Shown: positions 50,004 through 59,977, counted from the stretch's first letter. The stretch is 64,000 nt of DNA from Ruegeria lacuscaerulensis (GCF_013033355.1 NZ_WQDY01000008.1:62001-126000); one strand, 5' to 3'. A program made the numbers and translations. Notes: a model not told the origin generated them from the letters alone.

Positions 50004-51449
50004 ATGCGACGCCTGAGAAATGTGAAAATCGTGGCGACGCTGGGTCCGGCGTCGAATGACTATGACATGATCCGAGCCCTGCACGAGGCCGGGGCCGATG
50101 TGTTCCGCTTGAACATGAGCCACGGTAGCCATGATGAAATCCGCGAGCGGCACCGGATTATCCGTCAGGTTGAAAAGGATCTGGACAGCCCGATTGCCAT
50201 TCTGGCCGATTTGCAGGGACCGAAACTGCGTGTCGGCGTCTTTGCCAACGACTCTGAGGAATTGGAAGAGGGGGCGGCGTTCCGGCTGGACCTTGACCCG
50301 GAGGCCGGGGACATCAATCGCGTTTGCCTGCCGCATCCCGAGATTTTCGCTGCGTTGGAACCCGGCGCACGCCTGCTTGTCAATGACGGTAAAATCCGCC
50401 TGATCGTGCAGGAGTGCGGTCAGGATTTCGCCAATTGTACCGTTGAGGTGGGTGGCACGATCTCTAACCGCAAAGGCGTGAATGTGCCTGATGTGGTGCT
50501 GCCGTTGGCGGCCCTGTCGGCCAAGGACCGCGACGATCTGGAATTTGTTTGCCAATTGGGTGTCGACTGGCTGGCGCTGAGCTTTGTGCAGCGCGCCAAG
50601 GACGTTTTTGAGGCGCGCGCGCTGGCCGATGGTCGGGCGGCGATCCTGTCCAAGATTGAAAAGCCCGCCGCGGTCGAGGCATTTGACGACATTCTGGATG
50701 CGTCTGATGGGATCATGGTGGCGCGTGGCGATCTGGGGGTTGAACTGCCCGTTTCAGCAGTACCGCCCATTCAGAAACGTCTGGTGCGCAAGTGCCGGGG
50801 CGCGGCCAAACCGGTGATTGTCGCGACGCAGATGCTGGAAAGCATGATTGAAAGTCCAATGCCCACGCGGGCCGAGGTTTCGGACGTGGCAACCGCGATC
50901 TATGAGGGCACCGATGCTATCATGCTCAGTGCCGAGTCGGCTGCGGGTTCCTACCCGATCGAAGCCGTGCAGACAATGAACAAGGTCGCCATCGAGGTCG
51001 AGGCGGACCCGACATATGGCCAGATTATTGCCTCGTCTCGTACGGCCAAGGGGACAACGATCGCCGATGGGATCGTTGCCGCTGCGCGCGAGATTGCAGA
51101 AAAGACTGATATCAAGGCGATCTGCTGCTTCACCCAAAGCGGGACTACTGCTTTGCTGACTGCCCGAGAAAGGCCCGAAGTGCCGATTATCGCCATGACC
51201 CCGGCCACCGGCACTGCGCGGCGACTATGCCTGAGCTGGGGGTGCCATTGTGTGATGACGCCCGAGCTGGAGCGTTTCAAGGGCGCGGTTGTGAATGCAG
51301 CCCGTGCAGCTCGTGCTGGGGGCTTTGCCGCTGAAACTGATCAGATCGTGGTGACTGCTGGTGTGCCGTTTAATGTGCCGGGCACCACCAATATCCTACG
51401 TATCGCGCCCTGTGATGAGCGTTTGATTTACAACACAGATCCGGGTTGA
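50004..51449 (+). CDS. pyk: Pyruvate kinase
   Basis: The 481-residue protein starts MRRLRNVKIVATLGPASNDY and has FRLNMSHGSHD, the substrate Lys in LSKIEKPAAVEAFDDI and the metal region MVARGDLGVELP, then the ATQMLESMIESPMPTRAEVSD signature. It converts phosphoenolpyruvate to pyruvate with ATP. ATG 50004 gives the normal start behind GAGGAGAG. A gap of 211 bases with an AT-rich patch and no gene follows. Confidence 0.95.
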   Translation: MRRLRNVKIVATLGPASNDYDMIRALHEAGADVFRLNMSHGSHDEIRERHRIIRQVEKDLDSPIAILADLQGPKLRVGVFANDSEELEEGAAFRLDLDPEAGDINRVCLPHPEIFAALEPGARLLVNDGKIRLIVQECGQDFANCTVEVGGTISNRKGVNVPDVVLPLAALSAKDRDDLEFVCQLGVDWLALSFVQRAKDVFEARALADGRAAILSKIEKPAAVEAFDDILDASDGIMVARGDLGVELPVSAVPPIQKRLVRKCRGAAKPVIVATQMLESMIESPMPTRAEVSDVATAIYEGTDAIMLSAESAAGSYPIEAVQTMNKVAIEVEADPTYGQIIASSRTAKGTTIADGIVAAAREIAEKTDIKAICCFTQSGTTALLTARERPEVPIIAMTPATGTARRLCLSWGCHCVMTPELERFKGAVVNAARAARAGGFAAETDQIVVTAGVPFNVPGTTNILRIAPCDERLIYNTDPG

Positions 51450-51660
51450 AGCCCTGTGTTGCTCAATAAATAGGCAAAATATACACTTTAAAAACATATA
51501 TATAGATGAAATTTGAGGGTAATCAGCAGTTTCCCCTCTGTTTTTCGCTGTTTTTCTCGGATACTGATTTTCACGGGTAGTCTATTGAATTCGTTCCAGA
51601 CTCCGGCTGCCCGCCCGGGGGCACGGGCCCCGGTATAATCAACAATATTGGAGAAACGTC

Positions 51661-52098
51661 ATGACAACCAAGATTGTCATCGGACTGGACGGGACAGAAA
51701 CCGGAGAGCGCGCGATCGCCTTTGCCAAAGACTTGGCTGAGCGGATCGGAACGTGTGAATTACTTGTGGTTTACGTCATCGAATGGTCCCCTTTTACTTT
51801 TCAGACACCTGAAGAAAACGCCCAGAGACACAAGCGGCGCGAAGAAGAAGTTGCATTGGCGACTTCGCGCATCGTTACGCCTGCGGTTGATGCTTTGACC
51901 TCGGGCGGGTTCACGGCCCAGGGCATCGTGCGCCACGGCGACGTGGCCGAAACGCTGAACGCGATCACGGTCGAAAATGGCGGCACCCAGATCATCGTCG
52001 GGCGAGCATCGGCAGATGGGTTCAAGAAACGGCTGTTCGGCAGTTCGACCCAGAATCTGGTCATGCATGCCGATGTACCGGTCACTGTCGTGAACTGA
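51661..52098 (+). CDS. Universal stress protein (UspA family)
   Basis: The 145-residue protein has the UspA ATP-binding end IIVGRASADGFKKRLFGSST and the start TKIVIGLDGTETGERAIAFA. It is a cytoplasmic stress protein. It lies 8 bases before the alanine symporter gene, which suggests joint transcription. ATG 51661 follows GGAGAAACG. Confidence 0.88.
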   Translation: MTTKIVIGLDGTETGERAIAFAKDLAERIGTCELLVVYVIEWSPFTFQTPEENAQRHKRREEEVALATSRIVTPAVDALTSGGFTAQGIVRHGDVAETLNAITVENGGTQIIVGRASADGFKKRLFGSSTQNLVMHADVPVTVVN

Positions 52099-52106
52099 GG
52101 AGAGCG

Positions 52107-53663
52107 ATGAAAATGAGTATCTATCAGAAAACAGCGCTGGCCGCCGCCGTGATGCTGGGCGCAAGCCCCGCAATGGCGCAAGAGGCCGCGGGTCTGGACG
52201 ACAGGATCAATCAGGCTTTTGCCGATTTTACCGGCCCGTTCGTCAGCTTTATCTTCGCGCCGTTTCCCGGCACTGGTTTCCCATGGATCGTGGGGTGGCT
52301 GGTTGTCGCCGCGACGGTCTTTTCAGTGTATTTCGCCTTTGTGCAGTTCCGTTTCTTCGGGCACGCGATCAGCCTAGTCAAAGGCGATTATTCCGACCCG
52401 AATGACGCCGGCGAAGTCAGCCACTTTCAGGCTCTGGCGACTGCGCTTTCGGGTACGGTCGGTTTGGGCAACATTGCCGGTGTGGCCGTGGCCATCGGGA
52501 TTGGCGGGCCGGGCGCGACTTTCTGGATGATCATGGCGGGCCTTCTGGGCATGGCCTCGAAATTCACAGAATGTACGCTGGGCGTGAAATACCGAAATGA
52601 ATACGACGACGGCACCGTGTCGGGTGGCCCGATGTATTACATGTCCAAGGGCTTTGCTGAACTGGGCCTGCCAGGTGGCAAGATTCTGGCGGTTCTGTTT
52701 TCGATCTTCTGTATCCTTGGCGCGCTGGGCGGGGGCAACATGTTCCAGGCCAACCAGGCGCACCAGCAGATTGCGGGCATCGTCGGAGATTATCCCGGCT
52801 GGATCACCGGTTTGGTCTTTGCGGGTATCGTATTCGCTGTGATCGTGGGTGGCCTGAAGTCCATTGCGCGTGTGACCGAAAAAGTCGTGCCGTTTATGGG
52901 TGTCATGTATGTTCTGGCCGCTCTGGTCATTATCATCATGCATGCGGATCAGATCGGGTGGGCCTTTGGTCAGATTTTCGCAGGCGCCTTCACCGGCCTC
53001 GGCGTTGCTGGCGGTATGGTCGGTGCGCTGATTCAGGGCTTCCGCCGCGCGGCATTCTCGAACGAAGCGGGCGTGGGCTCGGCTGCGATCGCGCACTCGG
53101 CGGTGAAAACCAGCGAGCCGATCACCGAAGGGTTCGTGTCCCTGCTGGAGCCGTTCATCGACACGGTCGTGATCTGTACCATGACAGCGCTGGTAATCAT
53201 CATCACCCAACAGCTGATCGTTGATCCGGCAACTGGCCTGTACGTGCTGAACGAAGCGGGCAACGGTATCGCAACCGTTGACGGCAATTCGGGCGTCAGC
53301 CTGACCTCGGCGGCCTTTGGCAGCGCCTTTGGCTGGTTCCCGTTCGTGTTGGCCATCGCGGTGGTTCTGTTCGCCTTCTCGACCATGATCAGCTGGTCCT
53401 ATTACGGCCTTAAGGCCTGGACCTATCTGTTTGGCGAGGGTCATACCAAAGAGCTGATCTTCAAGATCATCTTCTGTGTGTTCGTGGTGATCGGTGCGGC
53501 GGCCAACCTTGGTCCGGTCATCGATTTCTCGGACGCGGCGATCTTTGCCATGGCGGTTGTGAACGTCTTTGCGCTGTATTTCCTGATGAAGGTCGTGCGC
53601 GAAGAGCTGGCGAGCTATGCGGCCCGGCTGAAAAGCGGCGAAATCCGCAAATTTGGCCACTAA
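52107..53663 (+). CDS. Sodium:alanine symporter (AGCS family)
   Basis: The 518-residue membrane protein has about ten hydrophobic helices and the AGCS signatures TALSGTVGLGNIAGVAVAIG, RAAFSNEAGVGSAAIAHSAV and FAFSTMISWSYYGLKAW. It imports alanine or glycine with sodium. The first 25 residues (ALAAAVMLGASPAMAQEAA) look like a cleaved signal sequence, a common extension in this group. An ATG at 52113 is an alternative start. Confidence 0.9.
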   Translation: MKMSIYQKTALAAAVMLGASPAMAQEAAGLDDRINQAFADFTGPFVSFIFAPFPGTGFPWIVGWLVVAATVFSVYFAFVQFRFFGHAISLVKGDYSDPNDAGEVSHFQALATALSGTVGLGNIAGVAVAIGIGGPGATFWMIMAGLLGMASKFTECTLGVKYRNEYDDGTVSGGPMYYMSKGFAELGLPGGKILAVLFSIFCILGALGGGNMFQANQAHQQIAGIVGDYPGWITGLVFAGIVFAVIVGGLKSIARVTEKVVPFMGVMYVLAALVIIIMHADQIGWAFGQIFAGAFTGLGVAGGMVGALIQGFRRAAFSNEAGVGSAAIAHSAVKTSEPITEGFVSLLEPFIDTVVICTMTALVIIITQQLIVDPATGLYVLNEAGNGIATVDGNSGVSLTSAAFGSAFGWFPFVLAIAVVLFAFSTMISWSYYGLKAWTYLFGEGHTKELIFKIIFCVFVVIGAAANLGPVIDFSDAAIFAMAVVNVFALYFLMKVVREELASYAARLKSGEIRKFGH

Positions 53664-53670
53664 ATCATTT

Positions 53671-53698
53671 CACCGGGGCGGTCTGCGTCGCCCCGGTG
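53671..53698. terminator. Strong hairpin after the alanine symporter gene
   Basis: CACCGGGGCG (53671-53680) pairs exactly with CGCCCCGGTG (53689-53698) across an 8-base loop, 7 bases past the stop. No T-run follows, so it is a likely terminator or mRNA end but not a proven one. Confidence 0.5.
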
Positions 53699-53843
53699 CC
53701 TGACCAGTTGCAGAATCCGCAGATTCTGGTCCAAACCCCCTTGCCAGTATGATCGAACTTGCGTAAACGGCGCATCTGTTGCGTGACCGGCCGAGATGGC
53801 ATGCCGAGTCGCGTCTGAAACCGAACCCTGGAAGGAGACGGAA

Positions 53844-54044
53844 ATGCCTAAGATGAAGACCAAGTCGAGCGCCAAGAAGCGCTTTAAGGTGACTGCGACC
53901 GGTAAGGTCCTTGCTGGCCAGGCCGGCAAACGGCACGGCATGATCAAGCGGACCAAAAAGTTCATCCGCGACGCCCGTGGCAACACCACCCTTTCCGCCC
54001 CCGACGCCAAGATCGTCAAGGGCTACATGCCCTACGACCGCTAA
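53844..54044 (+). CDS. rpmI: 50S ribosomal protein L35
   Basis: The 66-residue basic protein starts [20 protein letters not shown], the universal L35 sequence. ATG 53844 follows AAGGAGACG. rplT begins 14 bases after its stop. No infC gene lies upstream, so this is the two-gene form of the operon. Confidence 0.97.
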   Translation: MPKMKTKSSAKKRFKVTATGKVLAGQAGKRHGMIKRTKKFIRDARGNTTLSAPDAKIVKGYMPYDR

Positions 54045-54058
54045 GAGGAGATACCAAC

Positions 54059-54424
54059 ATGTCCCGCGTTAAAGGTGGAACCGTAACTCACGCCCGTCAC
54101 AAGAAGGTCATCAAGGCCGCCAAAGGTTACTATGGCCGCCGCAAGAGCACCTTCAAGGTTGCCCGTCAGGCCGTCGACAAGGCCAACCAGTACGCAACCC
54201 GCGACCGTAAGAACCGCAAGCGCAACTTCCGCGCGCTGTGGATCCAGCGTATCAACGCTGCTGTCCGTTCGCATGACGAGGCTCTGACCTATTCCCGCTT
54301 CATCAACGGCCTGAACCTGGCCGGTATCGAAGTGGACCGCAAAGTTCTGGCCGACCTGGCCGTGCACGAACCGGAAGCGTTCGGCGCGATCGTCGCCAAA
54401 GCTCAGGCCGCTCTGGCTGCCTGA
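54059..54424 (+). CDS. rplT: 50S ribosomal protein L20
   Basis: The 121-residue protein starts [20 protein letters not shown] and has the L20 sequence [21 protein letters not shown]20 binds 23S rRNA early in assembly and in many bacteria represses its own operon. It is followed by a terminator hairpin. Confidence 0.97.
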   Translation: MSRVKGGTVTHARHKKVIKAAKGYYGRRKSTFKVARQAVDKANQYATRDRKNRKRNFRALWIQRINAAVRSHDEALTYSRFINGLNLAGIEVDRKVLADLAVHEPEAFGAIVAKAQAALAA

Positions 54425-54453
54425 TCCTCTGATACAGAGACAGTGAATGAAAG

Positions 54454-54479
54454 GCCGTCCCATTCGGGGCGGCTTTTTT
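54454..54479 (+). terminator. Rho-independent terminator after rplT
   Basis: GCCGTCCC pairs with GGGGCGGC (with a G-U pair) across ATTC, followed by TTTTTT. It lies 30 bases past the rplT stop. Confidence 0.8.
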
Positions 54480-54586
54480 GTTCGGCGGTTGTCTGAAAGT
54501 TGGCTTTGCTCTGCCGGCAGACTTATTTGTCAGGAAATGTTAGATGTCGAACCACTGGTTAAACTAATTTCTTCGGGGTCGGCGAC

Positions 54587-55363
54587 ATGCTTGAGTTTGA
54601 TGAGGAGACAACCCGTCTTTTGGATAGTGTCTATGAAGGCGCCGACGTAACGCGTCGACGTCGCGGTTCCTTTGATGCGCTAAAGCCTTCCCCCGGTGAT
54701 ACCATAGCGGACATAGGATGCGGCAACGGCCTATTGACGGCAGAGCTAGCTCGGGCAGTTGGTGGAACCGGCCATGTCATAGGAATTGATCCTAGTGACG
54801 CTATGCGGCATTCGGCCGAAAATAGATGTCAAACTTATGATTGGGTCAAGATCGTTGAAGGCGAAGCCGGACGCCTTCCCGTCAAAGACGCCTCGGTTGA
54901 CAAGGCCGTATCAGTGCAGGTGTATGAGTACCTGGACGATATTCCGGCCGCGGTGGGCGAAGCCTATCGGTGCTTAAAACCAGGGGGGGTGCTCGTCATA
55001 GGCGATATCCATTTCGACAGTTTGATATGGTTCAGTGAAGATCCTGCTCGGATGGCGCGGATGGTAAGGGCATGGGATGAGCATTTTGTTGAGAGAGGAG
55101 TGCCAGCTCTTTTGCCTCCAATCCTGACGGATGCTGGTTTTGAAGTGGAGGGAGTAGCTCCCGTTACCGTTTGCGATACTCAACTCCGGCCAGATGGGCT
55201 GGCCAATATGTTGATTGTCCTGATGGAACGGTTCACTAAGTCCAAGCAGCTTTTACCTGATGAGGAAGCGGCCGCCTGGGCAGATGAACAGAGAGCCTTG
55301 GCTATGCAAGGAAAGTTTTTCTTTTCTCTAACTCATTTCGTCGTCAGCGGCCGTAAGCTATAG
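54587..55363 (+). CDS. SAM-dependent methyltransferase (class I)
   Basis: The 258-residue protein has the SAM site IADIGCGNGLLTAELARAVG, the acidic GIDPSD, and KAVSVQVYEYLDDIPAAVGE with a Methyltransf_11 pattern. The substrate is unknown; the fold matches UbiE/ArsM-type enzymes. It is a lone gene between the ribosomal operon and tpa. Codon use looks less GC-biased than that of its neighbours, which could mean later arrival. Confidence 0.8.
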   Translation: MLEFDEETTRLLDSVYEGADVTRRRRGSFDALKPSPGDTIADIGCGNGLLTAELARAVGGTGHVIGIDPSDAMRHSAENRCQTYDWVKIVEGEAGRLPVKDASVDKAVSVQVYEYLDDIPAAVGEAYRCLKPGGVLVIGDIHFDSLIWFSEDPARMARMVRAWDEHFVERGVPALLPPILTDAGFEVEGVAPVTVCDTQLRPDGLANMLIVLMERFTKSKQLLPDEEAAAWADEQRALAMQGKFFFSLTHFVVSGRKL

Positions 55364-55462
55364 CAACGGAGCAGTAGAGCTATAGTTGGCTCGTTGTTTC
55401 TCGTTACGACCAAAAGACCGGCGCCATGGGCACCGGTTTCTGGGCTGTAATCAACTAGTAGT

Positions 55463-56854
55463 CTACCCAAACACACGCCCGAGCGCACCGTCCACCGCGT
55501 CGGTGATCTGGTCGATATCGTCCGGAGTGGCAATCAGCGCGGGTGAGAAGCACAGCGTGTTGTTCTTGCCTGGCACCGAACGGTTGGTCACACCGATGAT
55601 CACCCCCTGCGCCATGCAGTCGGCCACAACTGCTTGTGCCATCTTTTCGTTCACCGGCTCGCGGGTGGAACGATCAGCAACCAGTTCTGCGCCAAGGAAC
55701 AGGCCCTTGCCGCGCACGTCGCCGATGACTTTGTGCTTTTCCATCAGCTCTTGCAGGTTACCCATCATGCGCGCGCCCATGTCGGTGCAGTTTTGCAGCA
55801 GGTTTTCATCTTCGATGATCCGCATGTTCTCGATCGCCGCCGCCGGGCCTGCAGTGCAGCCGCCGAAGGTAGAGATGTCGCGGAAATAGTTCATCGGGTC
55901 GTCTGCATTGTCTTTGAACATGTCAAAGATTTCCTCGGTGGTGACCATGCAAGCGATGGCGGCGTAACCCGAGGCGACGCCCTTGGCCATGGTCACAAAG
56001 TCAGGCTTCACACCATATTGCTGATAGCCAAACCATGTGCCGGTACGACCAATGCCACAGACAACTTCGTCGATATGCAGCAGGATGTCATACTTGTCGC
56101 AAATCTCCTGCACGCGCTGCCAATAGCCTTCGGGGGCCTCAATCACACCACCGCCAGCGGTCACGGGTTCGAGGCACAGTGCGCCGACAGTATCGGGGCC
56201 TTCGCGGAGGATGACCTCTTCGATCTGATCAGCAGCCCATTCGCCGAAATTCTCTTCGGGGGCGCCGTCCAGCTCGTGCTTGCGGTATTCCATGCAGTGC
56301 GGCACGCGCACGAAATCCGGCGCGAAGGGGCCGTATTGAGCGTTACGCTCATCCTGACCACCCGCCGACATCGCCGCGAGGGTCGAGCCGTGGTAGTCGC
56401 GATCGCGGTAAAGAATCTTGGTCTTCTTGCCGCCGTATTTCTTGTGGGCGATCTGGCGGACCATCTTAAAGGCTTTCTCATTCGCCTCAGAGCCTGAGTT
56501 CATGTAGTAAACGCGGCTCATCCCCGGCATCTTGCTGATCAGCTTTTCCGCAAAGATCGAGCCCGGAATCGACCCGGCCGAGTTGGCGAAGTAACACAGC
56601 TTCATCAGCTGGTCGTAGACCGCCTTGCAGATCGATTCGCGGCCATAGCCCACGTTGACCGTCCAGACCCCGCCGGATACGGCATCCAGATGTTCCTTGC
56701 CGTTCTGGTCCCAAACGCGCATGCCTTTGCCTTCGACAATGATGCGCGGATCATTGGTTTCAAAGGGTTTGTGCTGGATCAGGTGGTGCCAGATATGGGC
56801 GCGGTCGGCTTCGACCACGCGGGAAAGATCGTTTTCGTTGAACGTGCCGTCCAT
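55463..56854 (-). CDS. tpa: Taurine-pyruvate aminotransferase
   Basis: The 463-residue class III aminotransferase starts DGTFNENDLSRVVEADRAHI and has MNSGSEANEKAFKMVRQIA, IDEVVCGIGRTGTWFGYQQY and the PLP Lys in TMAKGVASGYAAIACMVTTE. Sequence over the whole length resembles Tpa of roseobacters and Rhodobacter. It makes sulfoacetaldehyde and alanine from taurine and pyruvate. The usual partner genes xsc and tauR are not in this window. I chose ATG 56854 behind AAAGGAC. Confidence 0.83.
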   Translation of the reverse strand: MDGTFNENDLSRVVEADRAHIWHHLIQHKPFETNDPRIIVEGKGMRVWDQNGKEHLDAVSGGVWTVNVGYGRESICKAVYDQLMKLCYFANSAGSIPGSIFAEKLISKMPGMSRVYYMNSGSEANEKAFKMVRQIAHKKYGGKKTKILYRDRDYHGSTLAAMSAGGQDERNAQYGPFAPDFVRVPHCMEYRKHELDGAPEENFGEWAADQIEEVILREGPDTVGALCLEPVTAGGGVIEAPEGYWQRVQEICDKYDILLHIDEVVCGIGRTGTWFGYQQYGVKPDFVTMAKGVASGYAAIACMVTTEEIFDMFKDNADDPMNYFRDISTFGGCTAGPAAAIENMRIIEDENLLQNCTDMGARMMGNLQELMEKHKVIGDVRGKGLFLGAELVADRSTREPVNEKMAQAVVADCMAQGVIIGVTNRSVPGKNNTLCFSPALIATPDDIDQITDAVDGALGRVFG

Positions 56855-57071
56855 GACATGTCCTTTCACAAAGTATGGGTGCGCAAGGTGCGGGAGCTGG
56901 GTCCCGGCCTGTGTGTTCTTGATGGCTCAGATCACCGCGAATGGCCATCCGTAGATAGGGCCAGATTGCATCATCGCGTATCGCCAGTCCATGACTGAGC
57001 GCGTATTTCTACGAATTTGTCTTGCCTGCGGGATTGTGATCAAGTCCCGTGCAATAAGGGAGGGGTAGCTG

Positions 57072-58700
57072 ATGACCGAAGCCAATATTTATGAGCGTCA
57101 CCTGGACAGGAACCGGGCAAATTATACGCCCTTGTCGCCGCTAAGTTTTATAGAGCGGACTGCGCAGATTTATCCCGACTATCCGTCCGTTGTTTACGGC
57201 GCGCGCCGGTACACATGGGCCGAGACATATACCCGGTCTCGCCGAATGGCTGGCGCTTTGGCCGCGCGCGGGATCGGCAAGGGCGACACCGTCTCGATCA
57301 TCGCCGCTAACATCCCCGAAATGTACGAGGCGCATTTCGGTGTCCCAATGTCCGGGGCGGTGCTGAACGCCATCAACACGCGACTGGATGCACCGATCAT
57401 CGCGTTTATCCTGAATCACGCAGAGTCCAAGGCCCTGCTGGTTGACCCAGAATTCTCGGGCGTCGTCAAAGAGGCGTTGAAACAGGTCGATCACGACGTA
57501 CTAGTGATCGACATAGAAGATGACAGCTTTGAGGGCGGTGAAAAGCTTGGGGCGCTGACCTATGACGCGCTGCTGGCTGAAGGCGACCCAGAGTTCGCGT
57601 GGTCTTTGCCAGATGACGAATGGGACGCAATCACCCTGAACTATACGTCGGGTACAACGGGCAATCCCAAGGGTGTTGTGTACCATCACCGGGGTGCGAT
57701 GCTGAACGCGCAGTCTGATCTGTTGGATTGGGATATGCCCAAACACTCGGTCTATCTGTGGACCTTGCCAATGTTTCACTGCAACGGTTGGTGTTTCCCA
57801 TGGGCGATGGCGGCGAATGCGGGGGTTTCGGTCTGCTTGCGCGCTGTGCGGGACGAGCCGATCTATGCCGCTTTCCGCGACGAAAAGGTCACGCATTTCT
57901 GCGGCGCGCCGATCGTTCTGAACATGCTGGCAAATGCGCCGGATCACCTCAAGGATTTCGACCACCAGATCAAAGTGATGACCGCTGGTGCTCCGCCACC
58001 TGCGGCAGTTATCGCGAATATGGAAGGGATGGGGATCGAGGTCACCCATGTCTATGGGCTGACTGAGACATACGGCCCTTCGGTTGTCTGCGCCTGGAAA
58101 GACGAGTGGAACAGCAGGGGCGCGGACGAACGCGCTGCGTTGAAGGTACGGCAGGGTGTGCGGTACACGGCTTTGTCCGGGCTGATGGTAGCCGACCCTG
58201 AAACGCTGGCCCCCGTGCCTGCCGATGGCGAGACCATGGGCGAGATATTCATGCAGGGCAATGTGGTGATGAAGGGGTATCTCAAGAACCCAGATGCGAC
58301 CGACAAGGCGTTCAACGGCGGATGGTTCGCCTCGGGCGATCTGGGGGTGATGCACTCCGATGGCTACATTGCGCTCAAAGACCGGTCCAAAGACATCATC
58401 ATCTCGGGGGGCGAGAACATTTCATCGGTCGAAGTGGAAGATATCCTGTATAAACACCCCGCCGTGATGGAGGCTGCCGTGGTCGCCCGGCCCGATGATA
58501 AATGGGGCGAGACGCCCTGTGCATTTGTCGAACTCAAGCCCGGCGCGCAGACGAGTGACGCAGACATCATTGCATTCTGTCGCGATCACATGGCCCATTT
58601 CAAAGCGCCCAAGACGGTGGTGTTCGGGCCGCTACCCAAGACGTCGACCGGCAAGGTCCAAAAGTTCAAGCTGCGGGATCAGGCTAAAGCGCTGGGCTAA
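57072..58700 (+). CDS. Acyl-CoA synthetase (AMP-forming), possibly DmdB-like
   Basis: The 542-residue ANL-family enzyme has the P-loop LNYTSGTTGNPKGVVYHHRG, the adenylate motif YGLTETYGPSV and the C-terminal hinge SGGENISSVEVEDILYKHPA, with the catalytic Lys in STGKVQKFKL. It activates a short or medium organic acid to its CoA ester. In length and the PMFHCNGWCFPW segment it resembles 3-methylmercaptopropionyl-CoA ligases (DmdB) of roseobacters, but the substrate is not proven. Its stop overlaps that of the convergent gene. Confidence 0.87.
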   Translation: MTEANIYERHLDRNRANYTPLSPLSFIERTAQIYPDYPSVVYGARRYTWAETYTRSRRMAGALAARGIGKGDTVSIIAANIPEMYEAHFGVPMSGAVLNAINTRLDAPIIAFILNHAESKALLVDPEFSGVVKEALKQVDHDVLVIDIEDDSFEGGEKLGALTYDALLAEGDPEFAWSLPDDEWDAITLNYTSGTTGNPKGVVYHHRGAMLNAQSDLLDWDMPKHSVYLWTLPMFHCNGWCFPWAMAANAGVSVCLRAVRDEPIYAAFRDEKVTHFCGAPIVLNMLANAPDHLKDFDHQIKVMTAGAPPPAAVIANMEGMGIEVTHVYGLTETYGPSVVCAWKDEWNSRGADERAALKVRQGVRYTALSGLMVADPETLAPVPADGETMGEIFMQGNVVMKGYLKNPDATDKAFNGGWFASGDLGVMHSDGYIALKDRSKDIIISGGENISSVEVEDILYKHPAVMEAAVVARPDDKWGETPCAFVELKPGAQTSDADIIAFCRDHMAHFKAPKTVVFGPLPKTSTGKVQKFKLRDQAKALG

Positions 58701-59038
58701 GCACCCATTCGGTCAAAGATCGACAGGTCCAGCTTCAGCATCTCGCCCATCCAGATGGCGCGATCCCGATGGTCCTCAAGATGATGACCGGTTTCGGGAT
58801 GCGTAAAGATGGTCAATCCTTGTCGGTTCAGCATCAGCCACGGAATGACCTGATCGAAGGCGTCCGGGGCAAATGCCAATTGGCAACTCCACCGCGGATG
58901 CGGGCCAACATTTTTGGCGTGCATCCGACCTATCTCAACAGGGAACAGGCGACCTGCTTCTTGGCAAAGCTGTTGCGCGATTGTTTGAGTATCAGCATCG
59001 AAATAGACATGGGCGTGATAGCCGGTGATCTCGGGCAT
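58697..59038 (-). CDS. DOPA 4,5-dioxygenase family protein
   Basis: The 113-residue protein matches the DOPA-dioxygenase family (ITGYHAHVYFDADTQTIAQQ, HPRWSCQLAF and FTHPETGHHLEDH). The many His residues would bind iron. The plant-type enzymes cut DOPA in betalain synthesis; bacterial members have unknown roles. ATG 59038 matches the family start. Its stop overlaps the acyl-CoA ligase stop by two bases on the other strand. Confidence 0.85.
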   Translation of the reverse strand: MPEITGYHAHVYFDADTQTIAQQLCQEAGRLFPVEIGRMHAKNVGPHPRWSCQLAFAPDAFDQVIPWLMLNRQGLTIFTHPETGHHLEDHRDRAIWMGEMLKLDLSIFDRMGA

Positions 59039-59120
59039 AGGGGCCTCCATTCTTGCTGAGAAGACTTTATGCCACCGCGGTTCTATTTCCTACTAACGTG
59101 AGCACACAGACCCTGTGCGG

Positions 59121-59756
59121 TCAGTCAGGCGCGTGCCGGTCCGGGTGCGCCTGTGCAAAAGCGGGCAGGTCTGCGCAGGCAGCGTCGACACTCAGGATAC
59201 GGGGTAGTCCGGTCAGATCGACCTGCCAGCGACGTGCGTTGTATAGCTGAGGGATCAGACACAGATCGGCCAAACCGGGCTGTGCGCCTGTGCAGTAGGG
59301 GGATTGTTCAAAATCGCCCAAAAGGGTTTCGAACGCCAAAAGGCCGGGACGGATGAAATGGCGCATCCAGTCGCCGGGCATATTGTCTGCATCGTGGCTC
59401 AGCGAGGTGGCGTGGCGCGCAACCGATAGGTTGCAGACCGGGTGCAGATCCACCGCGATGGATTGTGCCAAGGCCAATGACTGTGCGCGGGCTGCGGGTT
59501 CGGCGGGCAACAGACCCAGCCCCCGCGTGTTGTCCAGATAATCTATGATCGCCAGCGATTGAGTCAGCCGCAGGCCGTCAATCTCAAGCACGGGAACCAA
59601 CCCCTGCGGATTACGTGCCAGATGCGTGTCAGACTTTTGGTCACCACTGGCCAGATCGACAGAAACCGCGCGATACGCGACCCCAGCCAAATTCAGCGCG
59701 ATGCGCACGCGGTAACTGGCTGAAGAGCGCCAGAAATCATACAGTATGACGCTCAT
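59121..59756 (-). CDS. maiA: Maleylacetoacetate isomerase (zeta-class GST)
   Basis: The 211-residue protein starts SVILYDFWRSSASYRVRIAL, the zeta-GST glutathione site SSASYRVR, and has the QSLAIIDYLD segment and a helical C-terminal domain. It isomerises maleylacetoacetate to fumarylacetoacetate in tyrosine breakdown with glutathione. It lies after DUF2783 in the homogentisate operon, downstream of fahA. Confidence 0.9.
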   Translation of the reverse strand: MSVILYDFWRSSASYRVRIALNLAGVAYRAVSVDLASGDQKSDTHLARNPQGLVPVLEIDGLRLTQSLAIIDYLDNTRGLGLLPAEPAARAQSLALAQSIAVDLHPVCNLSVARHATSLSHDADNMPGDWMRHFIRPGLLAFETLLGDFEQSPYCTGAQPGLADLCLIPQLYNARRWQVDLTGLPRILSVDAACADLPAFAQAHPDRHAPD

Positions 59757-59768
59757 CCTTACCTCCTG

Positions 59769-59972
59769 TCAGTCTTGGTTGTCATGCAATTCTGCCGTTT
59801 TCAAAGCCTGAGACAAGACGCCGGCGTCACCGATATGGTTGGCCAACACCAGGACCAGCCGTGCGTTGAGCGCGTCGCTGTCTGTCTTGTCCAGCCCGTC
59901 ATGCAGGGCCAGCAGGTTGGCATAAAAGTCGTCCGCATTGTCGAAATTCGGTGTGAGTATCAAGTCAGCCAT
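59769..59972 (-). CDS. DUF2783 protein
   Basis: The 67-residue protein (MADLILTPNFDNADDFYANL) matches DUF2783, which regularly stands next to FAD-dependent aromatic hydroxylases. Its function is unknown; it may be a small partner of the hydroxylase. It starts 5 bases after the hydroxylase stop and ends 12 bases before maiA. Confidence 0.85.
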   Translation of the reverse strand: MADLILTPNFDNADDFYANLLALHDGLDKTDSDALNARLVLVLANHIGDAGVLSQALKTAELHDNQD

Positions 59973-59977
59973 CCCAC

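Noticed and set aside
52374..53660. Long minus-strand frame of 428 codons
   Set aside because: It mirrors the alanine symporter gene; such antisense frames are common in GC-rich genes, and its residues (many Arg, His, Asp) fit a shadow.
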